64,000 nucleotides of DNA from Galerina marginata (lineage: Eukaryota > Basidiomycota > Agaricomycetes > Agaricales > Galerinaceae), in assembly GCA_023014335.1 (NCBI GenBank), contig JAECYW010000015.1, positions 62,001 through 126,000 on the forward strand, in the 5' to 3' direction. Made by a program: the position numbers and the translations under genes. Shown piece after piece: positions 45,435-56,939 of this stretch. The notes beneath the pieces were generated by a model. The model was not told where the DNA came from. It did no database searches and was given only the letters and a program-made list of their open reading frames with translations. How positions within the stretch are numbered: position 1 is the first letter of the stretch; each line of letters opens with the position of its first letter.

Positions 45435-46454
45435 ATGAACCCCATGGAATTTGTCGCACCGGTTTACGAGGAAAATGTTCTTGATCTCTACGATATTTCT
45501 CTCCTGCTCAACTACGAACGCGCATCGACTGAACCCCGGTTTAGACACACTAAGTTACGAGAGGTAGCAACCACCGACGATTTCAAGACCGTCAGGCTTC
45601 TAACGCCTATATGGCAAGAAGCTACCGTGCCCAGGACTGGTCTTGTGTTCGATAGGAAGCGTTCTCCACCTAATAAACGGGATGAACCTGATCTGCCCAC
45701 CAACATGCTTGCGAACCCGATTCCTAACAATCTGAGGAGCCTAACGCCAAAGGAGCTGGAGACATATTACTGGCAAGCCAGAAACCACGATGGATGTTTT
45801 CGAACTGTCACGCTATTCCAACATTTCATCGATCTTTTCCCAGATTTCACCCGCGTACGCGTGCGGACTGTGACAAAGGACAAGCCAAGGACTTACAGCA
45901 CCCTAGCCAGCGACCGGGTTATTGTCGAGTTCCAGCTCTTCGAACCAGCAAATATGACCATGGCCATGGTTCTTCCTGACAACCAGACCCATATCTCCGG
46001 TGGGCAACCCATCGTTGACCACGCCGTCATTGGCTTCTCTGCTCCAGCCGCAAACCTTGACACCATCCTTGATCTCGCTTCGCTTCAATTCGGCGATGTA
46101 GGCCGTGGCGTCAAAGGGCGGAGTTTATTCGTAGTCGAGCCGATTGAACAATATGTCTCTCGCCTCAGCAAGTATGCCAAACATCACGACTTCCATCAAG
46201 CCAAGCATAGCCTGCGGATAAACGACGCGCCGGATAGCGATTGGTTGAGAGAGGTTGCGAAGAAGGCGAAAGAGCGTTGGGATAATCGCAAGACCGAGCA
46301 TTGGTGTGGACACTGTGGTGCTCCTCCCCTTGGCGAAGAACTCAAGAGGTGCGCGCCTTGCAAGCAAGCTTACTATTGCAATTCAGAGCATCAGCTGGCG
46401 GCCTGGCCTTTCCATAAACACTTTTGCGTTGACCCCAATCCAAAGAAACAGTAA
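45435..46454 (+). CDS. MYND zinc-finger protein, copy 2
   Basis: Single-exon protein of 339 residues and clear paralogue of the divergent neighbour. The N-terminal module reads VLDLYDISLLLNYERASTEP, EATVPRTGLVFDRK, LTPKELETYYWQARNHDGC and LDLASLQFGDVGRGVKGRSL. The MYND finger is CGHCGAPPLGEELKRCAPC with YYCNSEHQLAAWPFHKHFC. It lacks the acidic insert of copy 1 after the first dozen residues. Absence of introns in both copies, unlike almost every other gene here, hints that the ancestor may have been retroposed or lost its introns before duplication. Probably a cytosolic or nuclear adaptor; the role is unknown. Confidence 0.78.
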   Translation: MNPMEFVAPVYEENVLDLYDISLLLNYERASTEPRFRHTKLREVATTDDFKTVRLLTPIWQEATVPRTGLVFDRKRSPPNKRDEPDLPTNMLANPIPNNLRSLTPKELETYYWQARNHDGCFRTVTLFQHFIDLFPDFTRVRVRTVTKDKPRTYSTLASDRVIVEFQLFEPANMTMAMVLPDNQTHISGGQPIVDHAVIGFSAPAANLDTILDLASLQFGDVGRGVKGRSLFVVEPIEQYVSRLSKYAKHHDFHQAKHSLRINDAPDSDWLREVAKKAKERWDNRKTEHWCGHCGAPPLGEELKRCAPCKQAYYCNSEHQLAAWPFHKHFCVDPNPKKQ

Positions 46455-46734
46455 TGTAATAACTCGGTAGTCCAATTTCGTCACTACTCTGGAAAATAGC
46501 GCATTCTTATTGAATCATGGAGAGCTTATGTACTCTAAATGAATCCAAGGAAGATATGCAATGAAATTGTAGTCATTTCTAGGATTTCAAAAGCAATTAT
46601 TCATAATACACACATCACAGATGGGCATCAACAAACGAGAGAGAATGTTCTTGCTTATAAGCTAGGATTATGACAGCGAGTGTGCACGGCGAACAACTTC
46701 TAAGGGAGTTTGAGTGATAGAATGGTTGTACTTA

Positions 46735-47340
46735 ATGAACTTCATCGTGAGTGACATCGTCGATTTTAGCGCATAAATTATAGTAGATCTGAAGATACTC
46801 AAAATTGAAGACATCATACTGGAACGATGGACGTTGTTCGGTAGTCAGCGGATAAAGCATTTTAAACGTTGAAACTTCGATTACAATCTTGGTAAGTACA
46901 TCCATTGGTGAATTACATGCGCCATATGTCGAAAACTTCTAGATCGGCGTCGAATGGCAAGACACCTGTGACACATATTGATTCTATTGAAGCTCCATTG
47001 GTTCGACCAGGCCAAAAAATATGACTCTTACCGTAACGAGAATAAATGGAGGCAAAAGAAATAAAAATCGACAAATTTCAAAATGGCCAAGGTTTAATGT
47101 TATGGCGTCGAAGGCACGTTGCCAAGAGAGAGAACAGCTCTCACATTCGAGCAGGAAATGATGGAAACTCTCAAGGATTTCAATTGAGAGAAGATAAATA
47201 GTCCAGGATTAGGTTCCGACGCGTTCAGAAAAGCCTCGAGCAGTCATGCAGTTGTTCCGGAAAAACATGGTAGGGGCAAACAGAGGTCGTTGGCGTGACA
47301 TTCTGGGCACCTTGCAGATATTTGGAAGTTGATTTAGCCC
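46735..47340 (-). pseudogene. Possible remnant of a non-LTR retrotransposon reverse-transcriptase C-terminus
   Basis: Minus-strand frames give RCPECHANDLC and, after a disrupted stretch, ESFHHFLLECESCSLSWQRA followed by FDAITLNLGHFEICRFLFLL. The spacing C-x2-C ... E-x2-HFLL-x-C resembles the zinc-knuckle tail after the reverse transcriptase of LINE-type elements. A further frame, FKMLYPLTTEQRPSFQYDVF, runs to a stop near 46,735. The parts are joined only across stops or a long assumed intron. It may instead be an unrecognised, possibly broken, host gene. Confidence 0.33.
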
Positions 47341-47507
47341 AGTCCCAAGGTCCGGGTATTTGAAGTTTGGCGCAGTACTATAAATTCCAAAACGCCAACA
47401 TCAGGCAGAAACTTGAAAACAAGAAGGCAATTGATCATCCCACTACCTGGACACGTAACCAACCGTCGAACGAGCGGGAGGAGGAGAAATCTCCTGCTCT
47501 CCGGTGT

Positions 47508-47538
47508 CACCTCTTAGAGGGAGCGGTAACCAGTCTAC
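47508..47538 (+). repeat. Short dispersed repeat shared with 14.6 kb
   Basis: TCACCTCTTAGAGG followed by GAGCGGTAACCAGTCTA; the inverted near-identical copy is at 14623-14652. The flanking bases do not align. Confidence 0.5.
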
Positions 47539-47741
47539 CACTACCCTAGAAAATATTGGGCCAACAATACCGGGATCCAGGGGCGGTAAGAACCAGAGAT
47601 GATTGTTCTAGGATGATGTGGTTGAAAGCAAAGTGAGTCGAGGCTGGAGATGCCCACAAACAGTTACGTCAGCGACGGCTGACTTCTTCCTCAGAATCCT
47701 CCTGTCGATCTTCAGGTTGCCTTCTGCCGCTCTTCCGGACA

Positions 47742-48216
47742 ATGTCCAACAACGTCTTCCCAATATCTCTCTATGAGGAGTTGCTGCCAAAACTCGTCGC
47801 CGTGCTAGAGCTAACGCAACAAACAACAGGGATCTCGAATCCTCAAACAAAGCAGAAATTGCTTCAAGCAGTAATTGTCTTGTCATCCGCCGAATCGTTC
47901 GTGGCTGACAGCTTTCCTTAGACAAACAACTTCAAGAACGCGATCGCCCAAGCGAAGGATTTTGCTATCAACCTCCCAGGGGGGGAATTGCTCATAGAGG
48001 AGCAGGACGACGTGATCGAGATGCTGGAAACGCTGAAGGAGCGGAAACGGTTCGTATTTTTCTCGGGTGTCTTCGCAGTTCAAGTGATTTATCTTCATAA
48101 ATAGGGCTCAATTGGCTGCGTTTGCCGCCAGAAAGGTTACCTCAACTTCCTTTGCACACGACCTTAAGATGGAAATCGATTCTGTCGCATCGACTCCCAT
48201 GCAAAGTGATGGTTAA
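47742..48216 (+). CDS. MED9: Probable Mediator complex subunit 9
   Basis: Small three-exon gene: 47742-47871, 47922-48049 and 48105-48216, giving about 122 residues. It starts MSNNVFPISLYEELLPKLVA. The middle exon reads NNFKNAIAQAKDFAINLPGG then ELLIEEQDDVIEMLETLKER. The motif of a helix, an invariant-looking LPG, (I/L)xxEEQ and a Lys/Arg-rich helix fits the Med9/CSE2 fold of the Mediator middle module, which bridges activators and RNA polymerase II in the nucleus. The size also fits. Identification rests on pattern memory over a short protein, so another small coiled-coil protein cannot be excluded. No single frame covers it, because of the two introns. Confidence 0.6.
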
Positions 48217-48812
48217 TGGGTGAATTTATTATCGACGAATGCTCGGCCCCTACTGCTCATTGAAGCTACCAGCCTCTCGTTCACCGGCGCTCTCTGACTT
48301 ACGAAGTTGGCTTCCTTCCAGCAGGACCCATTTTTTTTGTTCATCTGTCAAAACACTCTGCGCCAAAGTTTCACATCTGGTTGACACAGTACAAGGCAGT
48401 ACACCAACTCAGAACTGCAGCACCTCTGACATCTATGTGATTTAAAGAGCGGGGCGGGTGGAGAGCTGGCGATCGTGATGGCCACGATCATCTCAACCTA
48501 TCTCAACAGATTCGGTGGTCCCGTATGTGATTAGTGAAGTCATTAATTTTTCTGTTTATATTCAGACTATCATCCTTGATTCGAATATTAAAACATGATT
48601 GGATGTGCTAGTAACACGACTTCTAAGAGCTTCTAAGTATCGGACCAATTGGTAAAAAAATTGGAATTTGACATATACATACATACTTCACTCCTACATG
48701 TACTCGAAAAGCATACAGTATGAATATAAAAGAAAATATAGCACTTTGAAGCCAAAGCCCGCTGCAAGAAAGAAAACGAACTTTGCATTCTCCGAGGAGA
48801 GTACTACATGTA
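48217..48812. other. Intergenic region, no gene seen
   Basis: About 0.6 kb, increasingly AT-rich to the right, between MED9 and the truncated F-box gene. The right part is where the missing 3' exons of the F-box gene would be expected; none were found. Confidence 0.35.
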
Positions 48813-49678
48813 TCAATGGTAGAATGGGTAGGAATACGACTTGTGCGCCCTAGGACATGAGCGAATCAACGCATTGGGTGTGGCAGGTGCAACAATGACG
48901 GTGCGGACTTGTGGATAAGAATATTTTGCAAAGGCCTTATTCGAAGCGGCGGTGATATTCCAAGTCCATTTTGAATCATTGAGTGTTAGCAGTTTAACTG
49001 TATGAAGTTGGGGAAAGAGTGTCATGCAGCGAGCTAGCTCTTCCAGAACGGCGTCGCCCGAATACTTGGTGACCTCCACATTGATCACTCTGGAATTATT
49101 CGAGGGAAAAAGAAAGGCAGTGACCGCAGAGTTTAGGTTGGGTAGACAGCCAGAAAAAAAGATACGCACTGTACGTATTCTGCAAGGCTGGGATCACGGA
49201 TGGTCACAATTTCGAGCTGTCGGACAAGCTCCAGATTGAATACTCTATTAGATGGGTAGTAGCCTCCTTGCGGGAACTTCATTCCAGAAACGACATCTAT
49301 ACGCTGCCAGACATAGGGGCGGAAAAATCTTCGGAGATTGCTGCACGACTGGGAGAGGGAAAGGAGTGCTTCGCGCCGTTCAACGTGGGCCTGCGAGTAA
49401 TATGAGGAAGACCTCGCATCTGGTAAAGGTACCTCAGGGAAATGGGCCATGAGTTCGAGAAGGAGCTCGTCTGGAAGGGTTGCCAGACCACTGGTGTTAA
49501 CTGGGAGAGTGGTAGGGGTATTCTCGACCTCTGGTTTCTTGGAATCTGGCGTTTGAACCTTTCGAGTTGGTGTTTTTCTTTTTTTTGCATGTTGTTTTTT
49601 CTTCTTGCTTGCGTTGGCTGACCAGACATCTTCATCATCGTCGCTGGAGGGTTTCACGCGTTTTCGCAAGTTTACCAT
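48813..49678 (-). CDS. F-box-like protein, subfamily 2, member 1 (C-terminally truncated)
   Basis: Starts at 49678 with a basic, probably nuclear-targeted N-terminus (KKKKQHAKKRKTPTRK). The F-box region is VNTSGLATLPDELLLELMAH, then SLSQSCSNLRRFFRPYVWQR and LVRQLEIVTIRDPSLAEYVQ. After one intron the second exon gives VEVTKYSGDAVLEELARCMT, FPQLHTVKLL and ALIRSCPRAHKS, and stops at 48813 soon after. Its paralogues at 50.0 and 60.7 kb continue for roughly 150 more residues, so this copy has lost the distal part of the substrate-recognition region. The F-box remains, so it may still bind Skp1. Confidence 0.62.
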
Positions 49679-49966
49679 GTTTCAAGAGTCAGGAAAGTGT
49701 GATCTTCCTAATCGATTGTTACTGAAATGTAATAAGACATTGGTTGCAGAAAAGTTATGTAGTCACTACGCCGTTAGTGAACTCTGGAGGCTGTGACAAA
49801 CAGGAACAAGCAGATTTTGTTGGTGCAAGGCGCAAAGCAACTCCCTTGGAATCACATAGGTACTAAAACAAATTTTTTGACACTTCGCATTGCGAACGGT
49901 TTACTGCCTGCAGTCCAATGACCCAAGGTATTAGAATATCATAGTCCAGATAAACCAGAAAGCAAG

Positions 49967-51333
49967 TCATCTCTCCCCTTGAAGGGGCTCTGGAACAGGG
50001 AGGACGATACTTATTTCCTTCGTTAAATAATCATCGGAAGGTTCAGAATAATACAAACAGAGAAGCTTTTCTTCCTTGTCAACTTTTTGCAATTCAAGGA
50101 GGAGATTCTTGGCCCAGACCAGCACTTCGTCTTTCATATTGTGAGTGATAGACCCGGCAGCTCGGAGTTCAAGGTTTTTCAGGCGTTTGAACCCAGAAAT
50201 CAGAGCGAAAGATGGCTGTATTGCAGACATAAAATTATGTGACTATTTGGTTGTGCATAATGCTGGTGAAATGTACTTACCGCGTGAAGGGAAAACCCGA
50301 GCATTCCGAAATGTAACTCAAGGGTTCGCACCTCTGGAAAAGCGCTCACAATTTCTGCGGGTACACCGTCAGTTCTGTAGACTCTGAGAAAGAGACGGAG
50401 ACAGTCACCTTCTAACCCCGCCTCTGGCACATCGAGATAAAGGTTCTGAAGGAGCGGACAAGAATGCAGCATCACTCTCATGAGATGACCAGTTTTGTAG
50501 TCTTCGGTGCTGTAGGCGAATTGGATTCCTGGACATGATCTTAGCAGTGGGAAACCGCGTGTTGAGACCATAGCAGTGCGGATTTGTGGGTATGAATATT
50601 TGGCGAAAATCTTTTCTGTGTCAAAGGCATTTAGGGAGTCGACTAATACCAGTAGCTTGACAGTGTGAAGATTAGGAAATACGGCCATGCAACGCGCCAG
50701 CTCTTCCAGTACGGAGTGGCTGGAGTAATCCTTGATGTCCACGTTGATCACGCTGTTGAAATTTAAAAACATTCGTTAGGTGCGTTCGAACAGATGAAGG
50801 AAATATAAATACTTCACATATTCCGAGAGACTCGTATCGCGGATGGTGACGATCTCAAGCTGGCGGAGGAGCTCTTGATTGGATAATCTCTCAGTCGCTT
50901 TCGTTTTTTTCCCAACACGTCTGCGGTTTCCGACAGGCATTCCGGATACGACTTCAATGCGCTGCCAGATATATGGACGGAAAAATCGCCGAAGGTTGCT
51001 GCAGGTGTGGGAGAGGGCTGCTAGTGTTTCGCGCCGCTCTATTTGGGCGTCTGCGTCAATTGGCGGCTGAGGTTCGACCGTCGGAAGAGGAATTGGAGGG
51101 TAATAGGACATAACCTCGAGCAGCAGCTCATCTGGGAAAGTTGCTAGGCCACTGGTATTTACGCGTGGGGTAGCCTGGCCAAGCTCGATTATTGGCTGTC
51201 CCAAGTCAGATTCAGGGTAGGTTGGTTCAGCCTTTGGGAGTCCCTGGTTTTCATTTCTAGATGGTCTCCCCCTCTTCTTCGCAGGAGGTCCAGCCTCTTT
51301 GTCCTCTTTCGAACGCTTCGAGCGTTTTGGCAT
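49967..51333 (-). CDS. F-box-like protein, subfamily 2, member 2
   Basis: The start at 51333 gives the basic MPKRSKRSKEDKEAGPPAKK. The F-box is VNTSGLATFPDELLLEVMSY, then SHTCSNLRRFFRPYIWQRIE and LLRQLEIVTIRDTSLSEYVK. The second exon reads VLEELARCMAVFPNLHTVKL, KIFAKYSYPQIRTAMVSTRG and FPEVRTLELHFGMLGFSL. The last exon reads LISGFKRLKNLELRAAGSIT and ends VLPVPEPLQGER at 49967. Candidate SCF ubiquitin-ligase adaptor, probably nuclear. The frame continues upstream to 51612, but only the part from 51333 resembles its paralogues. Same strand and next to member 1, so local tandem duplication is likely. Confidence 0.68.
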
Positions 51334-51905
51334 CCTTTGGAGGTTTATTGGTGTCGATTGGAAGGCTAGGTTGTTCAGAGAATACAAGATTTCATAGATG
51401 TCGTAGACTGTTACACATAGAAAGACATGAAAAGAAGAGGATACAGAAATACGGTGTTGAAAGTGGCTGAGAAGCTGGAGTGACCGTCGATCTTTGGTGG
51501 GCATCAACTTTCCCGCGGCCATCAAACAGATTACCGGTTGGCTTTGGCATCGACGGACTGTTTCGGGCAGCGAGCAGCGTCTTTCTTGCTCGACCTCCAG
51601 CCATACTTGCACGTTAGTCGCTGTTAGTACCTGGCTACATTTTCAAGGTATTTTTTCTCGTATTTGTGGCAATCTTGCGCCGCTTAATTGATGTTTCAAT
51701 CAAGGTCCAATTAACCGTCGATTATTCTCGCACCACACGAAAACAGAACTGGATGCCTGCAACGCACGTAGTTCCTGTCATTACCGACACACGAGTGTAC
51801 ACGGTGAATAAAAATGGCATAGAGAGTGCGTAGCTCGATCATGCTATTCCCAGCTCGTCGATTCTGACGCGTTGAACCCAATTTTCCGCAGAGTCTGCCA
51901 CAATC
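51334..51905. other. Divergent promoter region, no further gene seen
   Basis: Between the F-box gene and the MYST gene, transcribed away from each other. The minus-strand frame reaching up to 51612 gives no recognisable protein. Confidence 0.35.
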
Positions 51906-54059
<2,154 letters not shown>

Positions 54060-54369
54060 AGTACTTAGTACCTTTGCTATTGATGGTCGTCGTATATTAT
54101 TACTGTTTTCTTTTGCCTTATCGTGATCGCGATTTGATGTCTGTGTCTTATTTTTTTTTGCTGTTTGTTTCTATACATAACTTTATATTTTGTAAAGGTA
54201 CTATACCCAATCGTTTGTTGTAATAACGCTTCCCATTCTTGTAGCTGTTTTACAGAGGATTCTCTAAGTACATAATCTATAAAAGCACCTCCCCTCTAAT
54301 ACTCTAGATTGTCGCGATTTCTTCTAGATCTTGTTCCTCTTCCTCTAGTGGTAAATTAATGGTTACCGG

Positions 54370-55514
54370 TTATAATCGATCCTTGCCTAGGTCCTCTGCT
54401 CCTTCCCAAGATCCCCAACAGGCGAAATCATTTGCTAGTCGTCCGTGTTCGACATCTATCGATGTTTTCCTTAATGGACCCAATGGTGGGGTATCGTATA
54501 GCTTGTAGAGAACTTCTTCGACAGAAGTTGAGGTGATAATGACGAGTTTGCCCTTGGGATTGAGGATTTGGCGAAGGGTTTCACTGAGCTTTTTGTTGGT
54601 TATCTTTGGAAAATAAAGGAGAAAAGAAAAAGGAAAGGAAAGCAGTGGATCCAATCAGCACATAACTTAACACAAAAATCAAACGGAGAACGGAAATACC
54701 TCGTTTAGAAAAGGAGGATCAACAACGGCAACGTCAAATTTCTCCCGGAGAGATTCGGGGAAGTTGTCTGGTTCATCCAAATCATATGGAACAAATTGCC
54801 GGGGTGAAAGGACAGCGAAACGTTGGTCGTATTCGAGGAGCGCGGCGCCCGGGAGTGGCTTCATGTGTTGGAAGGCCACGAAGGCTGTTGGGCAACAGAC
54901 AAATGCGATGTTCGTCGATGGCGAGCACAAGGAGTGTAGGTGGGTGGCAAATTTAGTGGCGAAGGTTTCTGTATACCTGAAGAAAGAAAACGTTAAGACA
55001 GCAAGGTACTGGAAGGGCAGATTGCTTGCCCTTGATTGGGAACAGAGAAAATTTGTATCGAAAGAGGCAAAATTGCCCAAACCTTGTCGAGGTCGTCCCA
55101 TCCGGGGTTGATCCTCCAGGTTGTATTTTGTATGGATTACTTTTCCCTTCCCACCTTCCATGGGGGGATTTGATCCAATCCAGATGGCGCTTAGGCGTCC
55201 TTGGGTACTCACCAGAATTGGCTGAGCTGCCAGTCTTCGCCAAACGCGAGCCGGAAGTCGGCCACGCTCACCATGGGCTTGTCGGCCTTGGCCTCGTCCA
55301 AGTTGTCTGCCTCCAGTGCGAGGCCGGCGATTTGGGCTGCGGCTCGTTCGGCTGCGATCTCGCGAAAGAGACGCTCTTCCTCTGCTTTTTCAGTGAAGTA
55401 TGTGTCGAGGAGGGCGAGGGTGTTTGGGTCGAGTTTTGGTGGGGACCCTGAGGGCAACGAGGAGACTTTAGTTGAGGTTGAGCGCGGGGAAGGGGGGAAG
55501 TCGAAGTCGAGCAT
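54370..55514 (-). CDS. EFM5: EEF1A lysine methyltransferase (EFM5 / N6AMT2 family)
   Basis: S-adenosylmethionine-dependent methyltransferase of the family that modifies a lysine of translation elongation factor 1A. The start at 55514 gives MLDFDFPPSPRSTSTKVSSL, then LDPNTLALLDTYFTEKAEEE and SVADFRLAFGEDWQLSQFWY, the family signature. Further exons carry IAFVCCPTAFVAFQHMKPLP, LLEYDQRFAVL, FVPYDLDEPDNFP and EKFDVAVVDPPFLNE, whose DPPF is the N6-adenine-methyltransferase-type active-site motif that recruits lysine in this family. The last exon reads GKLVIITSTSVEEVLYKLYD and ends at 54370. The frame extends upstream to 55691, overlapping the divergent GAR transformylase start; residues before 55514 lack family support. 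It is head-to-head with GAR transformylase, 136 bases apart. Confidence 0.84.
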
Positions 55515-55650
55515 GGTATCTAAGGGATTGGCAAAATCCAAGGTGAATCTAGTTTGTGAGGGTATAAGTTGAAGACAAGAATGATTTATGATCGGAAGCT
55601 GTTTTTGGAAGTGGAGATCATCAATCCAAAATCTTTCTTGATCCCGAACC

Positions 55651-56402
55651 ATGTCTTCAAGTTCGACACCGCGGAAAATCGTCGTGCTCATCTCCGGCTC
55701 AGGTATTTGAAGTCGAAAACACTACTGCGAATTCCGTCGTCCAACAGTGATGCCTGAACTCTAGGCACGAATCTCCAGGCTCTGATCGACGCTCTCAACA
55801 CGCCTGCTTTGCCGAACGCGGAGATCTCCTTGGTGCTCTCAAATAGAAAAGCGGCGTTTGGCCTGACGCGGGCTGCGCAGGCGGAGCCTCCTATTCCAAC
55901 TGCTTACCTGGCGCTGCAAACATATTTGAAGCAACATCCTGGCAAGACGAGGCAGGATTATGATGCGGAGGTCGCGAAGATCGTGTTGAGAGCCAAGCCA
56001 GATATTGTTGTCCTGGCTGGTTGGATGCACATCCTGAGCGAGGATTTCTTGGAGCTTCTTGATGGGCGGAAGAAAGTGGAAGGTGTAGAGGATACTTCGG
56101 CGACGCAACCTGTGCCAGTAATCAATTTGCACCCTGCCCTGCCAGGACAGTTTGACGGGGCGAGCGCCATCGAGCGGGCTTTTGAGGCGTTCCAGAAGGG
56201 TGAAATTGACCACTCTGGGGCTATGGTGCATCGTGTAGTGAAGGATGTGGATCGGGGAGAACCACTTGTTGTCCGGGAGGTTACTTTTGCGAACGGCGAA
56301 GGCATCGAGGAGTATGAGAAGAGACTGCATGATGTTGAGCATGAAATTATTGTCGAGGCTACTAAAAAAGTTTTGGATGAAGTAAAGCCGTCGACTTCAT
56401 AG
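55651..56402 (+). CDS. ADE8: Phosphoribosylglycinamide formyltransferase (GAR transformylase)
   Basis: Third step of de novo purine synthesis: transfers a formyl group from 10-formyltetrahydrofolate to glycinamide ribonucleotide, in the cytosol. The ATG at 55651 gives MSSSSTPRKIVVLISGSGTN, where the phosphate-binding SGSGTN loop is split by a 56-base intron (about 55,711-55,765). Catalytic residues are in VINLHPALPGQFDGASAIER (Asn and His) and HRVVKDVDRGEPL (Asp), with IVVLAGWMHILSEDFLELL and MVHRVVKDVD conserved. The product is about 230 residues, a normal length for a monofunctional enzyme, with the stop at 56400-56402. In many animals this activity is fused to other purine enzymes; here it is separate, as in yeast. 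Confidence 0.9.
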
Positions 56403-56939
56403 GTGCGTTGATTTTTCATTTTTTCTGCGACGGAATATTGATTATTTACCCTTTAGAATTGTACTTCTAACGGAGAAGAAACCATGTATCATTATTTTAC
56501 AATTAAAATGCCGCATGTGCGCGTATCAAGAATGTTGCTCCTTGGGGACTTCCAACGGATTTCCTTTTGCATTGAGCAACAGAAGACTGCAGCTTCAATT
56601 TTATCTGACGACCACGGCACTCGCAAACTATTCAGAATTGTAGTTCTCCAGAGTTTACAAGTGCAGTCGAAACCAAACTTGACCAAACCCTCTTCTAACT
56701 CAAAAGCAAAAGGCCGAACTCTGTCATTTGTCTCTCGCCGACCACAATCTACAAGTTTGCGCCTCCTCGCCCGCGCCACCCCAACAACCCCGCCGTTCTC
56801 CAAATTCATAGGTTAGGTATTTATCGCGTCTTTCTCTACGCTGTGGTACGTCCTTTCATGGCACACGGTTTCCCATATTTGATTCAGTCGCGTATAGGAT
56901 AACTTCATATCCTTTTTCTTTCGTATTTTGCAGAGTGCT
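56403..56939. other. Intergenic region, no gene seen
   Basis: About 0.5 kb between GAR transformylase and the kinase-like gene. The frames on both strands between 56,484 and 56,816 mirror one another and have no recognised homologue. Confidence 0.35.

Noticed and set aside
56492..56816. Overlapping frames on both strands before the kinase-like gene
   Set aside because: Neither strand gives a recognisable protein, and the overlap suggests a chance stop-free stretch.
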